From positions 62,001-126,000 of the forward strand of contig NZ_JAFBGL010000010.1 in assembly GCF_016811075.1 (NCBI RefSeq): a stretch of 64,000 nt of DNA, written 5' to 3'. Shown piece by piece: positions 27,653 to 35,868 of this stretch. A program made the translations under genes and the position numbers. Source of the stretch: Oceaniferula flava. GTDB lineage: Bacteria; Verrucomicrobiota; Verrucomicrobiia; Verrucomicrobiales; Akkermansiaceae. Below the pieces are notes generated by a model. It was not told the DNA's origin and did not search any database. It was given only the letters and a program-made list of their open reading frames with translations. Within the stretch, counting starts at the first letter, position 1, and every line of letters begins with the position of its first letter.

Positions 27653-27736
27653 GAAGGGGAAGTGCTTGCGCACTTCCTCTTCATGCGTATAAACCCTGCG
27701 CGCTCCTTTCGCCTTGTGCGGAGGTGCCTCAGCACC
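27653..27736 (+). promoter_or_regulatory. Structured rplO-secY spacer
   Basis: A 13-bp hairpin (arms 27653-27665 and 27670-27682, core GGAAGTGC/GCACTTCC) is followed by a smaller one (GGTGC-CTCA-GCACC, about 27723-27736). Neither has a T run, so they look less like terminators than like a processing or translational-control region before secY. Two near-identical AACTGATAAC tracts lie just before the start codon. Confidence 0.4.
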
Positions 27737-27788
27737 CGCCAGTTTCTCTGGCAACTGATAACTTCTAACTGATAACTCTAATTTACCT

Positions 27789-29297
27789 ATGATCTCCGCA
27801 TTTGCGAGCACATGGAAAGTCCCGGAACTACGGGAACGCATTCTTTTTACCCTGGCGATGATTGTCATCATCCGTCTCGGTGTTCACGTCACTCTTCCAG
27901 GAGTTGATGCCAGCGTCATTGCTGATTACCTTGCTGACAAGCAGTCCAAAGGAGGTGACTCCGGTGCGGGTGCAGCCGTTGGTGCCATGCTGGGCTTCTT
28001 CTCAGGTGGAGGTCTTCAGAAGATGGGGGTATTTGCCCTCGGTATCATGCCTTACATTTCTGCTTCGATTATGATGCAGCTGATGACCGCTGTGGTGCCC
28101 AAGCTTTCCAAGCTGGCACGTGAAGACGGTGGCCGTGAGAAAATCAACCAATACACCCGTGCGATCACCATCATCATTGCTCTGGTTCAAGGTTACCTTC
28201 TGGCCATTAGCTTGAAGAACCCTGGTAACATTCCCGGCCTTCAAGGTATTCGCGACTTCGGTGAAGTGGTTCCCAACCACGGATTTGCCTTCATTGCGAT
28301 GACCGTGCTGACCATCGTCACCGGAACCCTGCTGCTCATGTGGATTGGTGACCAGATCACCGATCGCGGTTTGGGTAACGGAATTTCCCTGATCATTACC
28401 GTCAACATCATCTCCGCCCTTCCCGGTGCACTGGTGATCACATGGCAGACTCTGATTTCTGGCAATGCCGGCCCTGGTGCCGCTGCCTTCCTCGTCTTCC
28501 TTGTGGCCTTCCTGATCTTCGTGATTGCGGCCACCATTGCCATTACCCAGGCGCAGCGCCGGATTGCGGTTCAATACGCCAAGCGTGTGATGGGACGGAA
28601 GCAACTCGGCGGCCAGACCCAGTATCTGCCACTGAAAGTCAACTACGCCGGTGTGATGCCGATCATTTTCGCCACTGCGATTCTCTCACTGCCGACCTTC
28701 GTTCTGCAGTCTGCGTTTCCTACGGCTGAGTGGTCACGCAAGATCCAAGACGTGCTTGCCGGTGGTGGTCTCGGTTACTACCTGATCGCCGGTGTAATGA
28801 TCTTCTTCTTCTCCTACTTCTGGGTGGCAACAATGTTCCAGCCTAGCGAGATCTCGGAGAACCTGAAGCGCAGCGGTGGTTACATCCCCGGTGTCCGTCC
28901 AGGAAAGCCAACGGCTGATTTCCTCGATTTCACCATGACCCGTCTGACCTTCGCCGGTGCCATCTTCCTGACCATCATCTTCATCCTTCCGTGGGTGGTG
29001 TCGCAGATGCCTCGTGGAATCATCGGCAGTGAGCTGCCGTTCTTGGTGACCTCCTTCTTCGGTGGCACCAGCTTGCTGATCATCGTGGGTGTGCTGCTTG
29101 ACTTCATGCGTCAGGTCGAAACTCACCTGCTGCAGCGGAACTACGATGGCTTCCTGCGCAAAGGCAAAATCAAAGGTCGCTACGACCGTCTCCAGAACAC
29201 TGGTGACCGCGCATCTGGAACTTCAATGGTTTACCTCTGGGTATTCATCGCCGTGGTTGTGGTGGTGGGCGTGTCCTACTGGATCTACCAAGGTTAA
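27789..29297 (+). CDS. secY: Protein translocase subunit SecY
   Basis: Channel subunit of the SecYEG export complex in the inner membrane. 502 aa, longer than the 443 of E. coli. Ten membrane segments are expected; the opening ISAFASTWKVPELRERILFTLAMIVIIRLGVHV, the cytoplasmic loop RRIAVQYAKRVMGRKQLGGQTQYLPLKVNYAGVMPIIFA and ETHLLQRNYDGFLRKGKIKGR are typical. Extra length lies in the first periplasmic region (about 45-75, Gly/Ala-rich, plug area) and in the loop before the seventh segment. It ends the ribosomal operon; adk, map, infA and the alpha block do not follow. Confidence 0.97.
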   Translation: MISAFASTWKVPELRERILFTLAMIVIIRLGVHVTLPGVDASVIADYLADKQSKGGDSGAGAAVGAMLGFFSGGGLQKMGVFALGIMPYISASIMMQLMTAVVPKLSKLAREDGGREKINQYTRAITIIIALVQGYLLAISLKNPGNIPGLQGIRDFGEVVPNHGFAFIAMTVLTIVTGTLLLMWIGDQITDRGLGNGISLIITVNIISALPGALVITWQTLISGNAGPGAAAFLVFLVAFLIFVIAATIAITQAQRRIAVQYAKRVMGRKQLGGQTQYLPLKVNYAGVMPIIFATAILSLPTFVLQSAFPTAEWSRKIQDVLAGGGLGYYLIAGVMIFFFSYFWVATMFQPSEISENLKRSGGYIPGVRPGKPTADFLDFTMTRLTFAGAIFLTIIFILPWVVSQMPRGIIGSELPFLVTSFFGGTSLLIIVGVLLDFMRQVETHLLQRNYDGFLRKGKIKGRYDRLQNTGDRASGTSMVYLWVFIAVVVVVGVSYWIYQG

Positions 29298-29325
29298 GAC
29301 CGAAACACGATCTTTTACAGATTTC

Positions 29326-29363
29326 AACCCGGCCCGCAGAGATTGCGGTCCGGGTTTTTCTTT
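29326..29363 (+). terminator. Terminator of the ribosomal superoperon
   Basis: Arms AACCCGG-CCGC and GCGG-CCGGGTT (one C-T mismatch, 7-nt loop) followed by TTTCTTT, about 30 nt after secY. Confidence 0.85.
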
Positions 29364-29432
29364 GTTGAGGAAATGGCGATCGCACTGATTGGCCGTGGAC
29401 TAAGCGGGGGATTTGGACTATTGCCATCGCCT

Positions 29433-31007
29433 ATGAAATCAGCTCAAGCGTCAAGTTCGCAGGACTTTGACCACAATCGTCTGTTTGAGGAAATCCTAGC
29501 GGCTCGCGAACGCGTTTATTCGGTTGGCGAGGCGACGCCGCTGCAGCAGTTGCCACTGCCCGATCTCGATGCCCAGGTGTGGGTCAAACGTGAAGACCTC
29601 GGGCCCATCAAAGCCTACAAATGGCGCGGCGCTTACAATGCGATGGCGGCCCTCACTGCCGAACAGCGCAGCATGGGGGTAGTGGCGGCTTCCGCCGGAA
29701 ACCACGCCCAAGGGGTGGCACTTGCCGCTAAGGCGCTCGGCTGCCAAGCCGTGATCTTCATGCCGCGCTCCACTCCGGAGGTGAAACAAAGCGAGGTGCG
29801 CCGTTTTGGCGGTGACCATGTGGAGATCCGCCTGATCGGTGACACCTACGATGATGCCGGCCATGCGGCACGGACCTATTGTGAGGAAACTTCCGGCGTT
29901 TACATCCACCCCTACGATGACGAAGTCACCATGGGAGGGCAGGGAACCTTGGCGGACGAGGTGGTGATGAGCGGTAAAGGGCCGTTCGACCGAGTTTATG
30001 TCGCTATCGGTGGTGGTGGACTCGCTGCGGCGCTGGCTTGCTGGCTGAAACGCTATTGGCCCGAGGTGAAAGTCTACGGGGTCGAAGGCGTGGAACAGGC
30101 GTCGATGACCGCAGCCCTGGCTCACGGCAGCCCGGTCGAGCTCGATTACGTCGATGTCTTTTGTGACGGCACGGCAGTGAGAAAAGTTGGGTCGATCACC
30201 TTTGAGTATTGTCGCAGCTTGCTCGACGGAGTGATCACTGTGACCAACGATGAAGTTTGTGATTCCATCCGCACGCTCTGGGAAACCCTGCGGGTGATTC
30301 CTGAGCCGAGTGGAGCCATGGGCCTGGCAGGGTTGAAAAAACACTACCATACTGGAGAAATTGGCTCTGGCGAGAAGGTGCTGACGGTGATCAGCGGAGC
30401 CAATATGGACTTCGCCCAACTCAGCGGTATTGCGCAGCGGGCGGGGATCGGTTCCAAACAACGCCGCTTTCTCCGCGTGCCCATCCCCGAGGGCAAGGGC
30501 TCGTTGGTCGAGTTCCTCGAGCAATTACCGGAGGAGATCAGCATCGTCGATTTACAATACGGCAGAAACGATTCCGAGGTGCAGTTTCCTGTGCTCGGCT
30601 TGATCGGATCCGAGTCCGATTACCAACAGCTCGATGCGGTGCTGGCGCAACGCGGTGCCAATGCCAGCGACGTGAGCACGGATGAAGATGTCGATTACCG
30701 GATCATCAACTACGCCCCCGAGCTGTTCCACTATCCACTGTTCATCAACATTGAATTTCCCGAGCGGGCCGGTGCCTTCCTGCGCTTCATGAATGAAGTC
30801 AAGGACATCGCCAGTCTGTGTTATTTCAACTACTCCTACTCTGGTGAGAGAGTCGGACGTGCTCTGGTGGGCATGGAATTCAACTCCGCCGATGACCAGC
30901 AGGCATGCCTGCAGCGGATCCTCGCGATGTGTGGCAAAAATATCCGCGCTGCCCGTGAGGTCAGTGATGAGACATTCTATCGTCTTACCGGGCATTCACG
31001 AGGCTAA
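29433..31007 (+). CDS. ilvA: Threonine dehydratase (biosynthetic type)
   Basis: PLP enzyme converting threonine to 2-oxobutanoate, first step of isoleucine synthesis. 524 aa from ATG 29433; the frame is open upstream but runs through the secY terminator. PLP lysine is in VKREDLGPIKAYKWRGAYNAM, with the phosphate loop AIGGGGLAAALA and SAGNHAQGVALAA. Two ACT-like regulatory repeats occupy about 345-520 (RRFLRVPIPEGKGSLVEFL and LFINIEFPERAGAFLRFM), the arrangement that gives isoleucine feedback inhibition in E. coli IlvA. Confidence 0.95.
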   Translation: MKSAQASSSQDFDHNRLFEEILAARERVYSVGEATPLQQLPLPDLDAQVWVKREDLGPIKAYKWRGAYNAMAALTAEQRSMGVVAASAGNHAQGVALAAKALGCQAVIFMPRSTPEVKQSEVRRFGGDHVEIRLIGDTYDDAGHAARTYCEETSGVYIHPYDDEVTMGGQGTLADEVVMSGKGPFDRVYVAIGGGGLAAALACWLKRYWPEVKVYGVEGVEQASMTAALAHGSPVELDYVDVFCDGTAVRKVGSITFEYCRSLLDGVITVTNDEVCDSIRTLWETLRVIPEPSGAMGLAGLKKHYHTGEIGSGEKVLTVISGANMDFAQLSGIAQRAGIGSKQRRFLRVPIPEGKGSLVEFLEQLPEEISIVDLQYGRNDSEVQFPVLGLIGSESDYQQLDAVLAQRGANASDVSTDEDVDYRIINYAPELFHYPLFINIEFPERAGAFLRFMNEVKDIASLCYFNYSYSGERVGRALVGMEFNSADDQQACLQRILAMCGKNIRAAREVSDETFYRLTGHSRG

Positions 31008-31118
31008 GATCGCGACTAAAAAGTAGCCGGAATCCGCTTGAACGCGCGGGATTCCTCGAATTTGAGCTTGCTTGCCATCTCTCCAGACGTTAATCCCCCT
31101 GCACATCAATCACTTCCT

Positions 31119-31385
31119 ATGGGTAAGCAACACAAAAAAATCATCAAACGCAGCCGCCGCAAGCAGTATCTGAAGCGCAAGAACGAGCAAGCCAAGAGCA
31201 GCGTAGTTCGCAAGGAATCAGCACCAGCTAAGAAGACCGTGAAAAAAGCAGCCGCTAAAAAAGCAGCGACCAAGAAAACGGCTGCCAAGAAGACCGCTAA
31301 AAAAGCTGCAACCAAAAAAGTAGCAGCTAAGAAGACCGCTAAAAAAGCAGCGAAGAAAGCTGCCCCTAAGAAGGACGAGGAGTAA
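31119..31385 (+). CDS. Small histone-H1-like lysine/alanine-repeat protein
   Basis: 88 aa, extremely basic. The N-terminus GKQHKKIIKRSRRKQYLKRK is followed by repeated KKAAAKK/KKTAKKA units to an acidic end (KKDEE). Such tails bind DNA non-specifically in eukaryotic H1 and in bacterial H1-like proteins. The N-terminal basic block looks conserved rather than repetitive, so it may be a distinct RNA- or DNA-binding element. I start it at ATG 31119; 27 upstream codons are open but do not resemble it. The same type of repeat begins RpoD in this window. A good terminator follows. Confidence 0.85.
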   Translation: MGKQHKKIIKRSRRKQYLKRKNEQAKSSVVRKESAPAKKTVKKAAAKKAATKKTAAKKTAKKAATKKVAAKKTAKKAAKKAAPKKDEE

Positions 31386-31410
31386 TCCTCAGCGATTCAA
31401 GTTTTCAACG

Positions 31411-31449
31411 AACAAGGCCGCTTGCGTAATGCAGGCGGCCTTGTTGTTT
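31411..31449 (+). terminator. Terminator after the H1-like gene
   Basis: AACAAGGCCGC / GCGGCCTTGTT with further inner pairing (about 15 bp in total, 5-nt loop), followed by GTTT. It lies between two convergent genes and could serve both. Confidence 0.75.
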
Positions 31450-31471
31450 AAATGGGGTAGGGGGGGGCTGA

Positions 31472-31912
31472 TTAGAAGTTACGTGAGACGTAGTTCCAGC
31501 CGGTGACTTTGCCATTGCTGAAGTCCACCGATGAGCCACGGCGGGGGACGTAGTGGACGGACGGAATGTAACCGATGCCATAACGCGGGCCGTAACCGTG
31601 ACGACCAAATCCGTAGCCGTAGTAGGGGCTGAAGCCGCTGCTGTAAACCGGAACCATCTGGGTGTAATCCCAGCGTTCGTAATCCTTGCCGTCTTTGTTT
31701 CCGATGACTTTGCCGTCGGGGTGTCCCATGGCGAGGAAGACAGCCGGTTTATTCATCCCCCGGGCAATCTGGCCCTTGCTCACCAGTTCTTGGTGTTTCG
31801 GGCTGAGAGATTTGTAAATAGACGGATTGTCTTCGATTCTGCTCGTGGGGGTGCTGCTGCAGCTGGCTAATAGAGCCAGTAGAGGAAGGCTTAGAAATAG
31901 AATAATCTTCAT
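31472..31912 (-). CDS. Lipoprotein of unknown function, weak SmpA/BamE-like features
   Basis: 146 aa. Lipoprotein signal with lipobox LLASC (Cys 18), so anchored to a membrane facing the periplasm. The stretch GQIARGMNKPAVFLAMGHPDGK followed by DYERWDYTQ resembles the turn found in SmpA/BamE-type domains (gxtkxxVxxxlGxPd). The C-terminal half is Tyr/Gly-rich (YYGYGFGRHGYGPRYGIGY). The family placement is tentative. Confidence 0.8.
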   Translation of the reverse strand: MKIILFLSLPLLALLASCSSTPTSRIEDNPSIYKSLSPKHQELVSKGQIARGMNKPAVFLAMGHPDGKVIGNKDGKDYERWDYTQMVPVYSSGFSPYYGYGFGRHGYGPRYGIGYIPSVHYVPRRGSSVDFSNGKVTGWNYVSRNF

Positions 31913-32076
31913 GACAAAGCCAATCTAGCTGAGCAATGGGAGGCTTGCAAATAGGGAATCATCCACAGCGCCAGAGCTGGTCGATGATTTAAATGAAAAA
32001 GTTGGAGAAACAAGCTTGCCAAGATAGAGCGAATGGAACCAATCTTGCAGGAGCAACCCAACACACAGATTATTTT

Positions 32077-32364
32077 ATGTCAGAAGAATTGATCCCAGCC
32101 GATGAACTAGACGACGCCCTGAAACGCTGCCCGGAGTGGGAAGCTGAAGGAGATAGCATTACCCGCACGATCGAGTTTGAGGAATACATGGAGGGCATCG
32201 ATTTCGTCAACGACCTCGCTGAGATCGTCGATGAGGCACAGCATTTTCCCGAAATCGATATCCGCGACTGCAAAGTGACCCTGCGTCTGAAGACCGAAGA
32301 TGCGGGTGGCGTCACCGAGATCGATGTGGAGCTCGCCTCACGGATCGATAATATTGTCGACTAA
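32077..32364 (+). CDS. Pterin-4a-carbinolamine dehydratase-like protein, catalytic residues degraded
   Basis: 95 aa from ATG 32077, fitting the family length. ITRTIEFEEYMEGIDFVNDLAEIVDEA, CKVTLRLKTEDAGGVTEIDVELASRID follow the PCD fold exactly. PCD recycles 4a-hydroxytetrahydrobiopterin. The active-site HHP is H56-F57-P58, and the third His (in THDAGG of active enzymes) is Glu74. Only one of three catalytic histidines remains, so the dehydratase reaction is doubtful. No phenylalanine hydroxylase gene is nearby. A strong terminator follows. Confidence 0.85.
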   Translation: MSEELIPADELDDALKRCPEWEAEGDSITRTIEFEEYMEGIDFVNDLAEIVDEAQHFPEIDIRDCKVTLRLKTEDAGGVTEIDVELASRIDNIVD

Positions 32365-32393
32365 GTAGAGGCTATCTCCGACTAACAATTTTC

Positions 32394-32433
32394 ATCAGCG
32401 TCATGACCTTAGGTGTGACGCTGATTTTTTTTT
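32394..32433 (+). terminator. Terminator of the PCD-like gene
   Basis: ATCAGCGTCA / TGACGCTGAT (10 bp) followed by eight T. Confidence 0.92.
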
Positions 32434-32488
32434 GGTAGGGCTGATTGGTTTCGCTCAGCGATTTGGGCCAGACGCGGCCAATGAGCCT

Positions 32489-33220
32489 TTATCGAGGAAG
32501 CAGGATTTCCTCGTTGTCCATGCCGGTGAGGTTTCGCAGGCCGGAGACGAAGCGCCACATGGTGACCATCAGAATCACGAGCATCGGCACCCCGATCACG
32601 GCAAAACCCCAGCCGGTGAGTTTGGCCACACCATCGTTGAAGGCTTCCTGGGAGCCGGTGTTGCCTCTGAGGAAATACATGGCGAGGAAGTAGTTCATCA
32701 CCATGCTGATGAAAAAGGAGCCAGCCAGCAGCAGGGTGCCGGAGAAGAGTAGCTTTTTGTATCCCTCGTTGTTTTGTTTTTCCTGCACCCGCTTTTCAAT
32801 CATGGGGATGTTGAAAAAGTCCGGGTTGTAGAGGAACACGCGGACTAGGGGCGTCTTGGTCCAATGGGAAATCAAAATGGTGACGCCAAAAACGAAGGGG
32901 ATGGCGGCTTCTTTCAAGGCGAACCATAACGGCGCCTGTTCATCCACGGTGCCATTGTCCCGATACGCCATGATGGCAATGCCTCCGGTGAGTAAGATAC
33001 TGACGACACCCAAGATCGAAAAGAAGTTCGGCTTCTTGGTTTTGATCAGGTGGTGAATGCCGTAGGCCACTGGCAGCGAGACGGCGATCAGCATGCCGTA
33101 GACGGGGCCCACATTCCAGAAGTCATCACCGTTTTTACCAAGAAAACTCAGTGCGGTGATGGGAATGAGCACGTTCCACATGATGTTCACCAGTGGGTTC
33201 TCTTGTTGTTGTTTGGCCAT
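32489..33220 (-). CDS. VC0807-type membrane protein of unknown function
   Basis: 243 aa from MAKQQQ (ATG 33220); 21 further codons are open upstream. Five or six hydrophobic segments (ILIPITALSFL..., YGMLIAVSLPVAYGIHHL, ILGVVSILLTGGIAIM, IPFVFGVTILISH, LLLAGSFFISMVMNYFLAMY, GWGFAVIGVPMLVILMV). Layout and motifs such as FFNIPMIEKRVQEK and FISMVMNYFLA are like the uncharacterised VC0807 family. It is followed on the minus-strand side by the fbaA gene upstream, separated by that gene's terminator. Confidence 0.75.
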   Translation of the reverse strand: MAKQQQENPLVNIMWNVLIPITALSFLGKNGDDFWNVGPVYGMLIAVSLPVAYGIHHLIKTKKPNFFSILGVVSILLTGGIAIMAYRDNGTVDEQAPLWFALKEAAIPFVFGVTILISHWTKTPLVRVFLYNPDFFNIPMIEKRVQEKQNNEGYKKLLFSGTLLLAGSFFISMVMNYFLAMYFLRGNTGSQEAFNDGVAKLTGWGFAVIGVPMLVILMVTMWRFVSGLRNLTGMDNEEILLPR

Positions 33221-33260
33221 GGGATGGGTAGGTTCGACGGATGTCTGGAAGGTGTGTGTA

Positions 33261-33293
33261 ATAAAATAGCGGCGGCTTTTCAACCGCCGCTAT
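33261..33293 (-). terminator. Terminator of fbaA
   Basis: ATAGCGGCGG / CCGCCGCTAT (10 bp, 8-nt loop), followed on the minus strand by TTTATT. It lies 20 nt past the aldolase stop. Confidence 0.85.
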
Positions 33294-33312
33294 GGGAAAA
33301 GATCGGTGTCAG

Positions 33313-34344
33313 TTAGACTTTGCCGTAAACTGATTTACCGGAGGAAAGCAGGTCGTCGCAAGCTTCCTTGAGGCGATCGCAGAGACCTTGTTCGCCTTTT
33401 TTCAGGTAGCCACGGGGATCGTAAACCTTCTTGTTGCCGACTTCGCCGTCGATCTTCAGCACGCCTTCGATGTTCTCACACATGTGGGTGACGATCGGGC
33501 GGGTGAAGGCATACTGGGTGTCGGTGTCGATGTTCATTTTGACCACACCGTAGTCGAGGGTCTCGCGGATGTCCTCGAGGCTGGAGCCGGAGCCACCGTG
33601 GAAAACGAGGTCCATCTCGGCTTCGGCACCGTATTTGTCGGTCACGACCTTTTGGCCGTCGCGCAGGATGGTCGGCTTGAGTTTCACGGAGCCTGGCTTG
33701 TAGGCGCCGTGCACGTTGCCGAAGGTGGCGGCAAACATGAAGCGGCCGATGCCGTTCAGTGTTTCGTAGACTTGCATCATGTCCTCAGGAGAGGTGTAGA
33801 GCTTTTCAGCGGGCAGGCCGGAGGTGTCGTGACCGTCCTCTTCGCCGCCGACGCAGCCAGCTTCGATTTCGAGGATGATGTCGAGTTCGGCACACTCCTT
33901 GAGGAGGTCCTTGGAGATCTCGAGGTTCTCATCGAGCTCAACGACGGAGCCATCGAACATGTGGGAATTGAACAGGGGACCTTTGCCTTCGGCGATGCGC
34001 TTACGTGAGGCATCGAGCAGAGGGCGGAGGAAGCTGTCGACTTTCTGCGGGTGGCAGTGGTCGGTGTGCAGACCGACGAGGATGTCGTATTTCTCGGCCA
34101 GGAGGTGGGTGGCTTCGGCGAGCACGATGGCACCGAATGCCTCATCGGCAACGGCGGTGCCGGAAGCAAAGCTGCCGCCGCCGGTAGAAACTTGGATAAT
34201 GCCATCGGAGCCGGCTTCGGCAAAGGCCTTGAGCGCACCGTTGATGGTGGTCAGGGAGGTGATGTTGATGGCTGGGTATGCGTAGCCGCCTTCTTGGGCA
34301 GCGTCGAGCATGGCGGCGTATTGTTCAGGTGTTGCAACTGGCAT
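33313..34344 (-). CDS. fbaA: Class II fructose-bisphosphate aldolase
   Basis: Zinc enzyme of glycolysis and gluconeogenesis, cleaving fructose-1,6-bisphosphate. 343 aa, class IIA size. Zn and catalytic residues are visible in VGLHTDHCHPQKVDSFLRPLL (Asp, His), IEAGCVGGEEDGHD (Glu), TFGNVHGAYKPG (His) and LVFHGGSGSSLEDI (His). Monocistronic, with its own terminator. Confidence 0.96.
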   Translation of the reverse strand: MPVATPEQYAAMLDAAQEGGYAYPAINITSLTTINGALKAFAEAGSDGIIQVSTGGGSFASGTAVADEAFGAIVLAEATHLLAEKYDILVGLHTDHCHPQKVDSFLRPLLDASRKRIAEGKGPLFNSHMFDGSVVELDENLEISKDLLKECAELDIILEIEAGCVGGEEDGHDTSGLPAEKLYTSPEDMMQVYETLNGIGRFMFAATFGNVHGAYKPGSVKLKPTILRDGQKVVTDKYGAEAEMDLVFHGGSGSSLEDIRETLDYGVVKMNIDTDTQYAFTRPIVTHMCENIEGVLKIDGEVGNKKVYDPRGYLKKGEQGLCDRLKEACDDLLSSGKSVYGKV

Positions 34345-34409
34345 GACGTGCGCGGTTTACCACGGAGTCGGCGCTGAGGCAAGTCATCGTCTATGACATG
34401 CAGGGCACG

Positions 34410-34436
34410 AAAAATCCCCGCCGGATCTGGCGGGGA
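34410..34436 (-). terminator. Terminator of the Nudix gene
   Basis: TCCCCGCC / GGCGGGGA around a 6-nt loop, with a TTTTT run on the minus-strand side. It lies about 107 nt past the Nudix stop; nothing else is evident in that gap. Confidence 0.7.
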
Positions 34437-34543
34437 CTGCGTTGCAAAGCGGATTTGGGCCGTTTGCCAGCTCTCCTTGGTCTCCCTTTTCAGGGATGGG
34501 ATTGCGTTTTTTCAGCGGTGAGTATGGCTCGGGAGTGCTTGGC

Positions 34544-35173
34544 TTACAGCTCCTCGATCACATCCACGCAACAGCGGGTCCACGTTTCCAAGCGATCGTA
34601 GAGTTCTCCGCGGAGTTCTTCGAGGGTGGTGAAAGCGAGGTTGGCGATGGCGTCTTCGTTGGCCGCGACGTCATCGTTTTCCAGGTCGATCATGTGCACC
34701 ACGCCGAGGTGGACTTGGCCGACGGTATTCGAGTCGTCATTGAGCAGGGCGACGATTTTGTTAGTGTGGCCACCTTCGATGTTGAGTTCCTCATCGATTT
34801 CACGCTCCACCCCGGCCATGTAGGTATCGAATCCAAGATGGTCCTCTCGCTGGTCGACCGGATTGATGTGGCCACCAATGCCGATGGAGACTTGCGCGTG
34901 CAGGCGTGATTCGCCGCCGGACTTGCCGCGGGTGTAGTGCAGGTAGCGGGTTCCCTGGTCGTCTTTCACGCGGAAGATGCAGTAGGGAATCAGCTGCTTA
35001 TGAGACGGGTCGTCCTCGGCGGCGCCCCGATCCATGAAAAAGTTGTTTTCCGGATTGAGCAGCGAAGGCAGGTAAGCATCGACATCCGCATTGATCCCTT
35101 GGAACTCTCCGAGTTCATCGAACAGGGAGCGGCGCACCACGAGGATTTCCTCGCCTTGATAATCTTTAGCCAT
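34544..35173 (-). CDS. Nudix hydrolase-type phosphoesterase
   Basis: 209 aa. The Nudix box helix reads GVEREIDEELNIE, matching RExxEE with a slightly unusual front half. The protein opens with EEILVVRRSLFDELGEFQG and has QVSIGIGGHINPVDQ before the box, a layout I associate with uncharacterised Nudix phosphoesterases. The substrate is unknown; the family cleaves nucleoside diphosphates linked to other groups. DUF5069 protein gene lies 18 nt upstream of it in the same direction, so they are likely co-transcribed. Confidence 0.85.
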   Translation of the reverse strand: MAKDYQGEEILVVRRSLFDELGEFQGINADVDAYLPSLLNPENNFFMDRGAAEDDPSHKQLIPYCIFRVKDDQGTRYLHYTRGKSGGESRLHAQVSIGIGGHINPVDQREDHLGFDTYMAGVEREIDEELNIEGGHTNKIVALLNDDSNTVGQVHLGVVHMIDLENDDVAANEDAIANLAFTTLEELRGELYDRLETWTRCCVDVIEEL

Positions 35174-35191
35174 GATGATGTGCGGTGTGGA

Positions 35192-35713
35192 TTATCCCTG
35201 GCTGTAACACTGGCGGAGATACTCGATCATGTGAGCATCGTCGTCGCCGGAGGCCCAGACGTGGCGGAGGAAGTCGGCCGGGTGGATGTCGCCATGCTTG
35301 CGCAGGAATCCACGATCGCCACCGCAGCCATACATCAGGTTCGGGTGCAGTTCACCGGCGAGCTTGGCACGAGCTTTGGCAAGAATGCGGGGGAAGTAGG
35401 CCACATTGTCGAGTGTCTCACCCCGGGCAGGGATGTCATCGGAGCTGACTTCCTTCTCGCTGAGCTGGCCGTTTTGCACTGTGTGCAGGTAATCGCGACG
35501 AACGGCAGCGACTAACAGAGCGGTCGATTCAGTGGGCTCGCCGCCATCAACCAGGTCTTCTACAAAGTCAAAAAGCTCGCGTGGTTTGTAGCCGATGGAT
35601 TTCAGAAATGCGAGATCCTCCGGCTCGTAGTAGGAGTGAAAATCGCTGTTGCCACTGCGGTATTTTTCCACACAGCTGCGGAAAAGTTGAAGAAATTGGT
35701 CGTTCCAGGTCAT
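35192..35713 (-). CDS. DUF5069 protein
   Basis: 173 aa from MTWNDQF (ATG 35713). The longer frame to 35827 would run through the efp terminator. The C-terminal part has DUF5069 hallmarks: NVAYFPRILAKARAKLAGELHPNLMYGCGGDRGFLRKH. The family is common in Verrucomicrobiota and planctomycetes and has no known function. No membrane segment or signal peptide. Confidence 0.8.
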   Translation of the reverse strand: MTWNDQFLQLFRSCVEKYRSGNSDFHSYYEPEDLAFLKSIGYKPRELFDFVEDLVDGGEPTESTALLVAAVRRDYLHTVQNGQLSEKEVSSDDIPARGETLDNVAYFPRILAKARAKLAGELHPNLMYGCGGDRGFLRKHGDIHPADFLRHVWASGDDDAHMIEYLRQCYSQG

Positions 35714-35805
35714 GATATGGTGATGGGTGAGATGTTGTGATTGGGAAATGGGGGACGATTGCCACTTGGGGCGACAGCAGGTTATGGTTGGGGCGTTGTG
35801 GGCGC

Positions 35806-35845
35806 AAATAAAAACAGCGGACGGCATGGAGATGCCGCCCGCTGT
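35806..35845 (-). terminator. Terminator of efp
   Basis: ACAGCGG-CGGCAT / ATGCCG-CCGCTGT (13 pairs, one mismatch, GGAG loop) with TTTTATTT on the minus strand. Confidence 0.88.
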
Positions 35846-35868
35846 TGGAAAGGATAAGGACTCAGCCC

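Noticed and set aside
31200-31385. Lys/Ala repeats considered as a mobile or phage-derived repeat
   Set aside because: They are codon-level amino-acid repeats with mixed synonymous codons, without flanking repeats.
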